A stretch of DNA of 6,308 nt from Gammaproteobacteria bacterium. Lineage in GTDB: Bacteria > Pseudomonadota > Gammaproteobacteria > Magnimaribacterales > Magnimaribacteraceae. The stretch is from positions 29,716 to 36,023 of the forward strand of contig PAOE01000004.1 of assembly GCA_002707915.1 (NCBI GenBank). Reading direction: 5' to 3'. This document shows positions 1-6,257 of the stretch, one piece after another. The translations under genes and the position numbers were made by a program. The notes under the pieces were generated by a model, which saw only the letters and a program-made list of their open reading frames with translations, was not told the origin of the DNA and ran no database searches. Position 1 is the stretch's first letter; the number at the start of each line of letters is the position of its first letter.

Positions 1-1550
1 TCTGAGACGGACTCCTCATCTTTCTTTAAATTTTTAGCAGCCATGAATAAAGCAACAGAAGGTATTAACAAGATTAAGAGAATTAAAGCCATAGAAGTCT
101 GCATCGCATCTCCAGGCGCATACCCTTGAAACTCATATAAATCACTTATTCTTCCCAAAGTATATGGTCCAAGAGCCAGACCAATCATGCTCAATGTTAA
201 AATGAAAAAAGCACCTGCCATTGCGCGCATCCTGGGAAGAACTAAATTTGTCACGGTGGTCGCCGCACAGCCAACATAGACCGAACTACCTACATGATAA
301 ATGAAGTTGAATAGTAAAGAGATATTCTTAGATTCTGAATAAATCATACCAAGACAGCCTAGGACAGTTATTAAAATTCCTCCTGCAAAAATTACATATA
401 ATCTACCACCTACATATTTTTCTCTCAGCTTATCTCCAAAATAGCCTCCACCAATAACACCTATGAAAGATCCTACAGCGGTGATTAAGCCAATAAGGGT
501 TCCTATTTCTAATGCTGACATCCCATGGTAATTAATATAAAAAGAGGGAGTAAAAGCAGAGTAGGCGTATCCTACAAAAGGGATGCAAGGAAATGAAATG
601 AATGAGTATAGAATCGCTTTGCTCTTAAACATCAGATTAAAAGCAACGATATCTCTTTTACTTAAACTTTGTATCCAAGTGCAAACCAAATAGGTTCCTA
701 TACCCCACGCAATCCATTGCAGAAAATCTCCTGTAAGTTTGTAAAGCGAGAAGCACAATAAAAATATAATTGCACCTACGATCAAATTGATACCTAAAGA
801 TCTTAAAGTATCTTTATTACCTAAAAGTGATAATGGTGTTAATCCTATAAATTCTTTGAATGTTTCTTTAAATGGCTCCTTACTAGGTTCTGTTTTGATT
901 CCTTCACTCAAACCTCTAACCGGTTCCCTAATGAACAGGAAGGTGAATACCGATAAAATTATTCCTGGTAAACCTACGCCCATAAAAGCAGCTTGCCAAC
1001 CTTTGAGCTGGAAGGGTGCCTGAGTATGATCAGGATATGCAGAATTCCAGGTGTCTAGTATTGCACCTCCTAAAAAAAGACCTATACCCGCTCCTATATA
1101 GAGACCACTTGAATATATAGAAAGAACGGTAGCCCTTACTTTCGGTGAAAAATAATCTGAGAGCAATGAGTATGCAGAGGGAGTAGCACTTGATTCGCCA
1201 ATGCCTACTCCAAATCTATAGATCGATAAGCTAAGAAAGGATTTTGCAGTTCCTGAAAGAAAAGTCATAAAACTCCAAAAAGCTAAACCAATGCTAATAA
1301 GATTTTTTCTATTCCATGAATCTGCGAGCTTGCCCATAGGTATGCCTACAACTGAGTAGAAAACACCAAAGGCAGTTCCAAATAAAAATCCAATGTCACT
1401 ATTTGAAATACCGAGATCTGCTTTGATGTCCTCTGCTAATATAGAGAGTATCTGTCTGTCAATGAAATTAAAGATATAAACAAGCACCAGAAGGCTGAGC
1501 GCAATTTTTGCGTGATAGCCACCGACCTCAGAATTTTTTTCTTCTGACAA
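1..1550 (-). CDS. Spinster-like MFS transporter, TTG start, 3' end cut by window edge
   Basis: A single open frame runs from a TTG at 1550 to the left edge (516 codons plus 2 nt, no stop). It encodes a very hydrophobic major facilitator protein. The first helix carries FNFIDRQ (about 27-33), the TM2-TM3 loop has the MFS signature GKLADSWNRK (73-82), and RFGVGIGES (112-120) precedes a conserved P-S-D stretch, all typical of bacterial spinster-type MFS proteins. GWQAAFMGVGLPG (184-196) marks TM5-6. Two extra hydrophobic segments (about 250-271 and 275-293) lie between the N-half and C-half bundles, giving about 14 segments instead of 12. The last helix ends near residue 504 and is followed by a charged tail (KNLKKDEESVS), so probably only a few residues are missing. 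TTG is preferred because GGGGAG lies 5 nt upstream and the next in-frame ATG (residue 72) would delete TM1. It follows the dehydratase genes by 19 nt, suggesting transport of their pathway's substrate or product. The transported compound is unknown. Confidence 0.9.
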   Translation of the reverse strand, partial: MSEEKNSEVGGYHAKIALSLLVLVYIFNFIDRQILSILAEDIKADLGISNSDIGFLFGTAFGVFYSVVGIPMGKLADSWNRKNLISIGLAFWSFMTFLSGTAKSFLSLSIYRFGVGIGESSATPSAYSLLSDYFSPKVRATVLSIYSSGLYIGAGIGLFLGGAILDTWNSAYPDHTQAPFQLKGWQAAFMGVGLPGIILSVFTFLFIREPVRGLSEGIKTEPSKEPFKETFKEFIGLTPLSLLGNKDTLRSLGINLIVGAIIFLLCFSLYKLTGDFLQWIAWGIGTYLVCTWIQSLSKRDIVAFNLMFKSKAILYSFISFPCIPFVGYAYSAFTPSFYINYHGMSALEIGTLIGLITAVGSFIGVIGGGYFGDKLREKYVGGRLYVIFAGGILITVLGCLGMIYSESKNISLLFNFIYHVGSSVYVGCAATTVTNLVLPRMRAMAGAFFILTLSMIGLALGPYTLGRISDLYEFQGYAPGDAMQTSMALILLILLIPSVALFMAAKNLKKDEESVS

Positions 1551-1555
1551 TTTAT

Positions 1556-1561
1556 CTCCCC
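1556..1561 (-). promoter_or_regulatory. Ribosome binding site deciding the TTG start of the MFS gene
   Basis: On the minus strand the sequence reads GGGGAG, then ATAAA, then TTG. This is a strong purine-rich Shine-Dalgarno match at a 5-nt spacing and it lies in the short gap after the stop of the MaoC gene. It is the main reason to accept a TTG start instead of a much later ATG. Confidence 0.75.
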
Positions 1562-1569
1562 TTAATACT

Positions 1570-1989
1570 TTAAGATTCTATTCTGGCTGTAGCGTTTCCA
1601 GTAATTACGGCTACTTCATTTTGATTTGTTGTTTCGATCATTAAATCAACAACCTTCTCTCCATCTTCCTCGCGTATCTCAATTATTGTTGTTTTGCCGG
1701 TGAGGGTATCTCCTGGCCATACTTGATTGGTAAATCTGACTCCATATTTTTTTAAAGCTCCATCTCCGACGTAATCAGTAAGCATAGTGCCAGTGAGACC
1801 CATTGATAACATACCATGTGCAAAAACACTGGGATATCCTGCAACTTGAGTTGTGAATATTTCATCTGTATGAAGTGGGTTGTAGTCCCCGGATGCACCG
1901 GCATACTGAACTATTTGGGTTCTTTTAAGGTCTTCAACTAATACTGCGCTATGAGTATCACCTACTTTTATTTCATTTTCTTTAAGCAT
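1570..1989 (-). CDS. MaoC-type (R)-specific enoyl-CoA hydratase / 3-hydroxyacyl dehydratase, catalytic subunit
   Basis: The 139-residue single hot-dog-fold protein has the complete hydratase-2 motif: YAGASGDYNPLHTD (29-42), with the expected catalytic pair Asp35 and His40. It is followed by the conserved AHGMLSMG stretch (57-64), which contributes to the active site and hydration helix. Known family members add water to trans-2-enoyl thioesters, or remove it from (R)-3-hydroxyacyl thioesters, in the cytosol. The length is normal for one-domain MaoC proteins such as HadB or ChsH1, which work with a second non-catalytic MaoC subunit. The FAS1-like gene lies 10 nt upstream, so a heterodimer is likely. 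The ATG start has AAGGA 7 nt upstream, overlapping the previous stop codon. Whether the substrate is a CoA or ACP thioester, and its chain, cannot be told; the kinase and transporter neighbours favour an acyl-CoA catabolic role. Confidence 0.88.
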   Translation of the reverse strand: MLKENEIKVGDTHSAVLVEDLKRTQIVQYAGASGDYNPLHTDEIFTTQVAGYPSVFAHGMLSMGLTGTMLTDYVGDGALKKYGVRFTNQVWPGDTLTGKTTIIEIREEDGEKVVDLMIETTNQNEVAVITGNATARIES

Positions 1990-1996
1990 AATTTAA

Positions 1997-2001
1997 TCCT
2001 T
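1997..2001 (-). promoter_or_regulatory. Ribosome binding site of the catalytic MaoC gene
   Basis: AAGGA on the minus strand sits 7 nt before the ATG at 1989 and overlaps the TAA stop of the upstream FAS1-like gene. This arrangement supports translational coupling and matched output of the two putative subunits. Confidence 0.6.
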
Positions 2002-2503
2002 AACTATCAACAGCTCTTTCTGTTTGAACTCCTACGCCAGTAGCTGTTATAACTAGGTCGCCATCTTGATTTCTATACTCAGTAACACTTTCACTAAATT
2101 TTAGTTTGCCCGCTCTTTTGCTCTCTTTTTCCCAAGTATTACCTGGTTTAGTAGTAGCGGTTAGAACATCACCAGCTTTTACTGGTTTATGATATTCAAA
2201 ATGCTGCTCTGCATGAAGGCCCATCGCAGCTCCACCACCTCCGCCACTGGAATCTTTTGAGGGTTTAGCTCCACTTGGCTCTTTGCCTGAGCCAAACCAT
2301 CCCTCACCACCGATTTTTGGTCTCAGAAAGTAGTCCGGATCAAATTGTGCACTTGATTGTGCGAAAGTAGGGGGTGCAATGATACCACCAAGCTCTGTTT
2401 TATTTGCATAGTCTTCGTCATGATAAATTGGGTTCGCATCACCTACGGACCTCGCAAACATCATGATATGACTGGCTTCAACCAAAAATTTATCAATAGC
2501 CAT
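2000..2503 (-). CDS. FAS1-like MaoC dehydratase subunit (N-terminal MaoC domain type)
   Basis: The 167-residue protein looks like the stand-alone MaoC_dehydrat_N / FAS1-like dehydratase domain. Near the N-terminus it has FARSVGDANPIYHDEDYA (16-33), a variant of the hydratase motif, then GIIAPPTFA (40-48), and a C-terminal hot-dog strand with HFEYHKPVKAGDVL (101-114) and a TGVGVQTER tail. The Asp22-to-His28 spacing is one residue longer than the catalytic Asp-to-His spacing in the partner, so it is probably a substrate-positioning rather than a catalytic subunit, as described for HadA and the ChsH2 type. A flexible insert rich in Gly, Ser and Lys (about 71-95, with five Gly at 87-91) interrupts the fold where the acyl chain is expected to bind. 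AGGAGAG lies 4 nt before the ATG. The gene sits 9 nt after the kinase gene and 10 nt before the catalytic MaoC gene, which strongly suggests they act together. Confidence 0.85.
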   Translation of the reverse strand: MAIDKFLVEASHIMMFARSVGDANPIYHDEDYANKTELGGIIAPPTFAQSSAQFDPDYFLRPKIGGEGWFGSGKEPSGAKPSKDSSGGGGGAAMGLHAEQHFEYHKPVKAGDVLTATTKPGNTWEKESKRAGKLKFSESVTEYRNQDGDLVITATGVGVQTERAVDS

Positions 2504-2507
2504 ATTT

Positions 2508-2514
2508 CTCTCCT
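2508..2514 (-). promoter_or_regulatory. Ribosome binding site of the FAS1-like MaoC gene
   Basis: AGGAGAG on the minus strand lies 4 nt before the ATG at 2503 and overlaps the TAG stop of the kinase gene. It fixes the start at the only nearby ATG and suggests coupling to the kinase gene. Confidence 0.65.
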
Positions 2515-3577
2515 ATAAAAAATTTTTCTCTACTAAATCCCACGCTTTATCAGATAAGTTTCTTACACCACTTGCTCTCTCAGCTGCATTTTCATGCGCT
2601 GCAGTTCCATCTCTAACTCTTCCAAGAATACCTTGAAGTATTCCGGCAAGTTTGAAAAGATTGTAAGCAGAATATAAATCCCATTCTTCACTTAAATCTA
2701 TTTCAATTTTCTCTGAATACATTTTTACATAGTCATCAATAACGGGAATACCCTGATTTTTGCAATACTCTTTGTCTGCCAGTTTAGGATTCATCGTATA
2801 TTGTAAGCAGTGGTAATTAAAATCTGCACAAGGATCACCTAAAGTTGATAATTCCCAGTCAAGTATTGCAATCACATTGGGATCATTTTTTCCTATCATT
2901 ACATTGGTAAGGCTATAGTCTCCATGAACGATCCCTGTACGTTTCTCGGTAGGCAAATTATTAGGTAACCAATCAATTAGGCTATTCATTGAGTCAATGG
3001 TTTCTGTTTCTGAGTCTATATACTGTTTGGACCATCTTGATACTTGCCTGCCAACATAGTTTCCCGGTTTACCAAAACTTGATAGACCTACATGATCTGG
3101 ATTCACTGAGTGCAGTTTTGCCATAGAGTCATTCATGGACTCATAAACACCTTTAGCTTCATCTTGGTTACTATTCTCCATAGCCGGATCCCAAAGAACT
3201 CTGCCGTCTTTAAATTCCATTAGATAAAACGCTGTTCCTATAACATCATCATCTTCACAAAGAGCATAGCTTTTTGGAACTGGAACATCTGTTTGGTTAA
3301 GTGCAGTAATCACTCTGTATTCCCGATCTACGGCATGAGCTGACTTTAATAATTTGCCGGGAGGTTTTCTTCTTAATACGTAAGACTGATTTGGTGTAAT
3401 TACCTTATAAGTAGGATTGGATTGTCCGCCTTTAAATTCTTCAATTTCTATTCTCCCCTCAAATCCTTCTACATGTTCTTGCATATAGTCTTCAAGTTTA
3501 GAGACATCAAATTGATGTCTCTCAAGAACCTCCATAGTACCGGTATTCTCGTCAGCTTGATGAAGATCATTTGTCAT
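2513..3577 (-). CDS. APH-family phosphotransferase, ACAD10/11- or LvaA-like acyl-CoA kinase
   Basis: This 354-residue protein has an aminoglycoside-phosphotransferase fold of the type fused to or encoded with acyl-CoA dehydrogenases. Visible parts in order are FKGGQSNPTYKV (48-59, nucleotide loop), YVLRRKPPGKLLKSAHAVDR (66-85, with a lysine/arginine-rich segment typical of this subfamily), hinge FYLMEFKDGRVLWDP (117-131), catalytic loop VHGDYSLTNVM (217-227, with Asp220 and Asn225), and metal-binding ILDWELSTLGDP (238-249, Asp240). These residues indicate an active kinase. Characterised relatives (the ACAD10/ACAD11 kinase domains and LvaA of Pseudomonas putida) phosphorylate the 4-hydroxyl of 4-hydroxyacyl-CoAs; that activity is inferred here, and no acyl-CoA dehydrogenase partner lies in the window. 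Resistance to aminoglycosides is not implied. The start at 3577 has GAGAG directly abutting the ATG; residue 15 (Met) is an alternative start. It is the first gene of the left block. Confidence 0.87.
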   Translation of the reverse strand: MTNDLHQADENTGTMEVLERHQFDVSKLEDYMQEHVEGFEGRIEIEEFKGGQSNPTYKVITPNQSYVLRRKPPGKLLKSAHAVDREYRVITALNQTDVPVPKSYALCEDDDVIGTAFYLMEFKDGRVLWDPAMENSNQDEAKGVYESMNDSMAKLHSVNPDHVGLSSFGKPGNYVGRQVSRWSKQYIDSETETIDSMNSLIDWLPNNLPTEKRTGIVHGDYSLTNVMIGKNDPNVIAILDWELSTLGDPCADFNYHCLQYTMNPKLADKEYCKNQGIPVIDDYVKMYSEKIEIDLSEEWDLYSAYNLFKLAGILQGILGRVRDGTAAHENAAERASGVRNLSDKAWDLVEKNFL

Positions 3578-3624
3578 CTCTCAATAATAAGATAGTTATA
3601 AAAATGATAAAAGAAAAAATTAGG
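3578..3624 (-). promoter_or_regulatory. 47-bp AT-rich gap, possible promoter of the accessory block
   Basis: This is the largest intergenic gap in the window. On the minus strand it is T-rich and contains TATAAC (3595-3600), five of six matches to a -10 box, but no convincing -35 at the matching distance. No hairpin or U-tract terminator was seen. The change in gene function across this gap makes it the likeliest place for a separate promoter, but read-through from the housekeeping genes is equally possible. Confidence 0.25.
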
Positions 3625-4356
3625 TTAGATTACAGACCTACCTCCATCAACCTTTATTACTTGTCCAGTTATGTACTCTGCTGATGACAGAAAGACTGCT
3701 ACAGATGAAATATCTTCTGGGCAACCAATTCTGCCGAGTGGTACTTTAGTTAATCGGGTTTTTTGATCTGCATCAGAAAGGTCCTCATCTTCTGGCCAGA
3801 GTATTGCACCAGGAGCAATAGCGTTTACACGAATTTCTGGTGCTAACTCTTTAGCGAGAGATTTAGTAATCCCCTCAAGTGCTGATTTCGCCCCCGAATA
3901 AAGGCTAAAATTCTTAATACCACTTGGTGCCAATGTATCTGAGATATTTATTACACAACCTTTACCTTTTTTAAGAAAAGGTAGAAGAGCTTGAGTTAGA
4001 AATAATGGCACAGTAGCATTTGTGGCAAGAAGGTTATTCCACTCTTTCATGGAAGCTACCTCTAATGGAGTAGGGTAAAAGCTTGAAGCGTTATTTATAA
4101 GTACAGCAAGTTTATCTGTAATTTTTGAAATTCCTTCTTGAAGAATATCTGCAGAAGATTCATCATCAAAGTTCGCTTGTAATATATGGCATGAATTTTT
4201 TCTTTTATTATTTAGCTCTTCAAAAATTTCCTCCGCTTCAGTTTTTGAAGAATTGTAATGGAAAATAATATTAAAACCTTCGTCATGGAAATGCTTGCAT
4301 GTTGCTTTGCCAATTCTCTTAGCTCCTCCTGTTAAGAAAATGAATTTTTCGCTCAT
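3625..4356 (-). CDS. folM: Pteridine reductase, PTR1/FolM-like short-chain dehydrogenase
   Basis: The 243-residue SDR protein probably reduces dihydropterins (dihydromonapterin, dihydrobiopterin or dihydrofolate) with NADPH in the cytosol. The cofactor motif TGGAKRIG (9-16) carries the Lys-Arg pair typical of NADPH-using pteridine reductases, in place of the plain TGxxxGxG. NNASSFYPTPL (88-98) matches the pterin-binding segment of trypanosomatid PTR1, where the Phe stacks on the pterin. The active site has Tyr153 and Lys157 (YSGAK), and the position 13 residues before Tyr, normally Ser in SDRs, is Asp140, as in PTR1. APGAILWPED (181-190) and a C-terminal VDGGRSVI complete the family pattern. 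In the FolE-FolX-FolM route the product is tetrahydromonapterin, a cofactor for phenylalanine hydroxylase. A FabG-like role is less likely given Asp140 and the KR motif. The start codon overlaps the cca stop as ATGA, so the two are probably translationally coupled. Confidence 0.85.
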   Translation of the reverse strand: MSEKFIFLTGGAKRIGKATCKHFHDEGFNIIFHYNSSKTEAEEIFEELNNKRKNSCHILQANFDDESSADILQEGISKITDKLAVLINNASSFYPTPLEVASMKEWNNLLATNATVPLFLTQALLPFLKKGKGCVINISDTLAPSGIKNFSLYSGAKSALEGITKSLAKELAPEIRVNAIAPGAILWPEDEDLSDADQKTRLTKVPLGRIGCPEDISSVAVFLSSAEYITGQVIKVDGGRSVI

Positions 4357-5420
4357 GTACTTCTAATATAGTTCTCTATAGCAACTAATCTATCTTCATA
4401 AAGTTTTTTTGCAATTATTTTTCCATTATTTTCCGACTTATCAATTTCTATCTTTGTAACTAGTGCAAAGATCTCTTTCCACTGATTTTCATTAAGTAAA
4501 GAATAAGTTGATACCAAAGAAGATGCCCTTTGGGCTTTCAAAAATCTTTCTGGTTTTCTAATCAAGTCACAACTTAAAAGCAGTTTAAGAAGTGGCTCAG
4601 CTTTTAATTCTTCTTTATTAAAAGTATTAATTTTTTCTGAGATAGCTGAAATCTCTGTAAATTCTTTTGGCACACCAAATGCTAGGTTAATTTCATCAAG
4701 ATTCGTATTACCCGAAATAAGAACACTCCATAAGATGGAGATATCATCTTCTATCGAAGATGCTTGACTTAAATTTCTAAGATTTGGATTCATGGAGTCT
4801 ATTATTTTTTCCAGTGCTCCCACCTTTTCAAGAGTAATAAAGTATTCTTCTGGATTTTGAGTTCTCAAAGCTTTCTGAGTTTCACCCCATATTCTTTCCT
4901 TACTTAACACTCCTAATTCATCAGAACTTGAAATTGCTTGCATCTGCTCGAGTGTCTTTTCTTCTATCTTAAAATCAAGATATTTTAATTTCGCATGGAA
5001 TCTTGCCACTCTAAACACCCTCAAAGGATCTTCAGAAAAAGCTGATGAAACCTTCCTAAGTATTCTATTATTTATATCTTCAAGACCTCCATAAGGATCA
5101 ATAAAATTTCCTTTGCTGTCTTTAGCAATAGCATTAATTGTCAAATCCCTTCTCATCAAATCTTCCTCTAATGTGACCGAAGGATCGAAATTGAAATCAA
5201 AGCCTTTATGTCCTTTGCCTGATTTCCTCTCTAGTCTTGCAAGAGCATATTCTTCTTTGGTTTGGGGATGTATAAATACAGGAAAATCTTTTCCAACCTT
5301 TTTAAAATTTTCATCCAGAAGATCTTTCTCGGATGCGCCAACGACTACCCAATCTTTTTCAGTTACATCAAGTCCGAGCAACTCATCTCTTACTGCACCG
5401 CCAACTAAATAAGTTTCCAT
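4353..5420 (-). CDS. cca: CCA tRNA nucleotidyltransferase lacking a functional HD domain
   Basis: The enzyme adds or repairs the 3'-CCA end of tRNAs from CTP and ATP. The class II nucleotidyltransferase head is well preserved: YLVGGAVRDELLG (4-16), then EKDW, where Glu21 replaces the first metal-binding Asp of the E. coli enzyme and Asp23 is kept. These are followed by EEYALARLERKSGKG (56-70), the RRDLTINA motif (90-97), DPYGGLED, and EDPLRVFRVAR (130-140). Arg91, Arg137 and Arg140 fall at the same positions as the nucleotide-binding arginines of E. coli Cca. The protein is 355 residues against 412 in E. coli; the missing length and the divergent stretch from about 205 to 270 correspond to the HD phosphohydrolase region, and no His-Asp pair is visible. 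It should therefore keep CCA-adding activity but not the phosphatase/phosphodiesterase activities. It starts 2 nt after the apaH stop with no clear Shine-Dalgarno, implying coupled translation. Confidence 0.93.
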   Translation of the reverse strand: METYLVGGAVRDELLGLDVTEKDWVVVGASEKDLLDENFKKVGKDFPVFIHPQTKEEYALARLERKSGKGHKGFDFNFDPSVTLEEDLMRRDLTINAIAKDSKGNFIDPYGGLEDINNRILRKVSSAFSEDPLRVFRVARFHAKLKYLDFKIEEKTLEQMQAISSSDELGVLSKERIWGETQKALRTQNPEEYFITLEKVGALEKIIDSMNPNLRNLSQASSIEDDISILWSVLISGNTNLDEINLAFGVPKEFTEISAISEKINTFNKEELKAEPLLKLLLSCDLIRKPERFLKAQRASSLVSTYSLLNENQWKEIFALVTKIEIDKSENNGKIIAKKLYEDRLVAIENYIRST

Positions 5421-5422
5421 AT

Positions 5423-6256
5423 TTATTTTAGCTTATCACATGAGAAGATTTGCTGATCTTCTAGACGCATTGCCGTTAATCTCCTTCCCCATGAACAGCC
5501 GGTATCAAGTGCAGTTATTCTTAATTTATTTGTTATCCCATCCAGTGCTGCCCAGTGACCAAAAAGAATATGAGTATTTTCTTTCATTATTTTTTGTTTA
5601 CCTTCAAACCATGGTCTAAGGTATTTAGGAGCACCTTCAATTTTTCCTTTGTAATCCATATTCAAAGAGCCATTCTGTTCGAGAAAGCGCATCCTCGTGA
5701 GAAAATTAATATTTAAACGTAAGTTATCTTCTGGTGAATTACATTCTTCAGGATGTGTAGGGACATTGCCAAAAATTGTTCTTAGAAAAATAGATGATTC
5801 TTTACCAGATAAGTTCTTGCTTAGTTCTTCTGATTTTCTTATAAGATCGTCTTTTGACCAAAATGGCGGAATTCCTGCATGCGTCATGAAATACTCTACT
5901 TCTCCTTGTTTGGTATCAATTTTTTTACTTATATGGAAGGGAAGAGTTTTTAACCAGCCAATTAGCTTATCAACATGTTTGTAGCTTAGAACATCATTAA
6001 ATGTATCGTTTTCACCAATTTTCCTACCCACCTCATGTACCGCCATAAGATGAAGATCGTGATTGCCCAGAACTATATTGCAACTATTTCTGATTGAGTA
6101 AAGATAAAGAAGGCATTCCAAGGAGGACAATCCTCTATTTACTAAGTCTCCACATAACCAAAGTTGATCTCTTTCTTTGTCAAAGGAGACGATCTTGAGC
6201 AATTCTCTCAATTCCTCGAAACAACCTTGTATATCTCCAATTGCGTAATTAGACAT
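5423..6256 (-). CDS. apaH: Symmetrical diadenosine tetraphosphatase (Ap4A hydrolase)
   Basis: The enzyme cleaves Ap4A to two ADP in the cytosol, and in enterobacteria it can also remove Np4 caps from RNA. The metallophosphatase motifs appear in order: GDIQG (7-11, with Gln where many phosphoesterases have His), GDLVNRG (36-42), GNHD (64-67), THAG (125-128), FGHWA (232-236), and LDTGCSWG (250-257), the last typical of ApaH rather than generic phosphatases. I chose the ATG at 6256 (277 residues; E. coli ApaH has 280) over a TTG at 6274 because it gives the family N-terminus (Met, three residues, then IGDIQG-like) and lies 1 nt after the rsmA stop; the TTG would overlap rsmA by 17 nt. No strong Shine-Dalgarno precedes either start, consistent with coupling to rsmA. 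The 3' end is 2 nt from cca. Confidence 0.95.
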   Translation of the reverse strand: MSNYAIGDIQGCFEELRELLKIVSFDKERDQLWLCGDLVNRGLSSLECLLYLYSIRNSCNIVLGNHDLHLMAVHEVGRKIGENDTFNDVLSYKHVDKLIGWLKTLPFHISKKIDTKQGEVEYFMTHAGIPPFWSKDDLIRKSEELSKNLSGKESSIFLRTIFGNVPTHPEECNSPEDNLRLNINFLTRMRFLEQNGSLNMDYKGKIEGAPKYLRPWFEGKQKIMKENTHILFGHWAALDGITNKLRITALDTGCSWGRRLTAMRLEDQQIFSCDKLK

Positions 6257-6257
6257 A

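Noticed and set aside
787..1023. Plus-strand open frame of 78 codons
   Set aside because: It lies wholly inside the minus-strand MFS gene, which has clear family motifs in its own frame; the plus-strand product has no recognisable domain.
2225..2300. Gly/Ser/Lys-rich codon run as a possible repeat, frameshift or assembly error in the FAS1-like subunit
   Set aside because: The frame stays open and conserved hot-dog motifs resume in the same frame on both sides, so it is better read as a flexible in-frame insert.
2513..3577. Aminoglycoside resistance gene
   Set aside because: The APH fold is shared, but the RRKPPGKLLKSAH segment and the HGDYSLTNVM and DWELSTLGDP motifs belong to the acyl-CoA-linked kinase subfamily, and the neighbours are metabolic.
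3964..3982. Perfect 7-bp inverted repeat (ACCTTTT, 5-nt loop, AAAAGGT) as a possible terminator
   Set aside because: It sits inside the pteridine reductase gene, encodes a Lys/Gly stretch, is A/T-rich and has no U-tract on the transcribed side.
5113..5412. Plus-strand open frame of 99 codons opposite cca
   Set aside because: It is antisense to the highly conserved nucleotidyltransferase head of Cca; the serine- and leucine-rich product is a shadow of that coding constraint.
5697..5984. Plus-strand open frame of 95 codons opposite apaH
   Set aside because: It is antisense to the well-conserved ApaH frame and has no ribosome binding site or recognisable domain.
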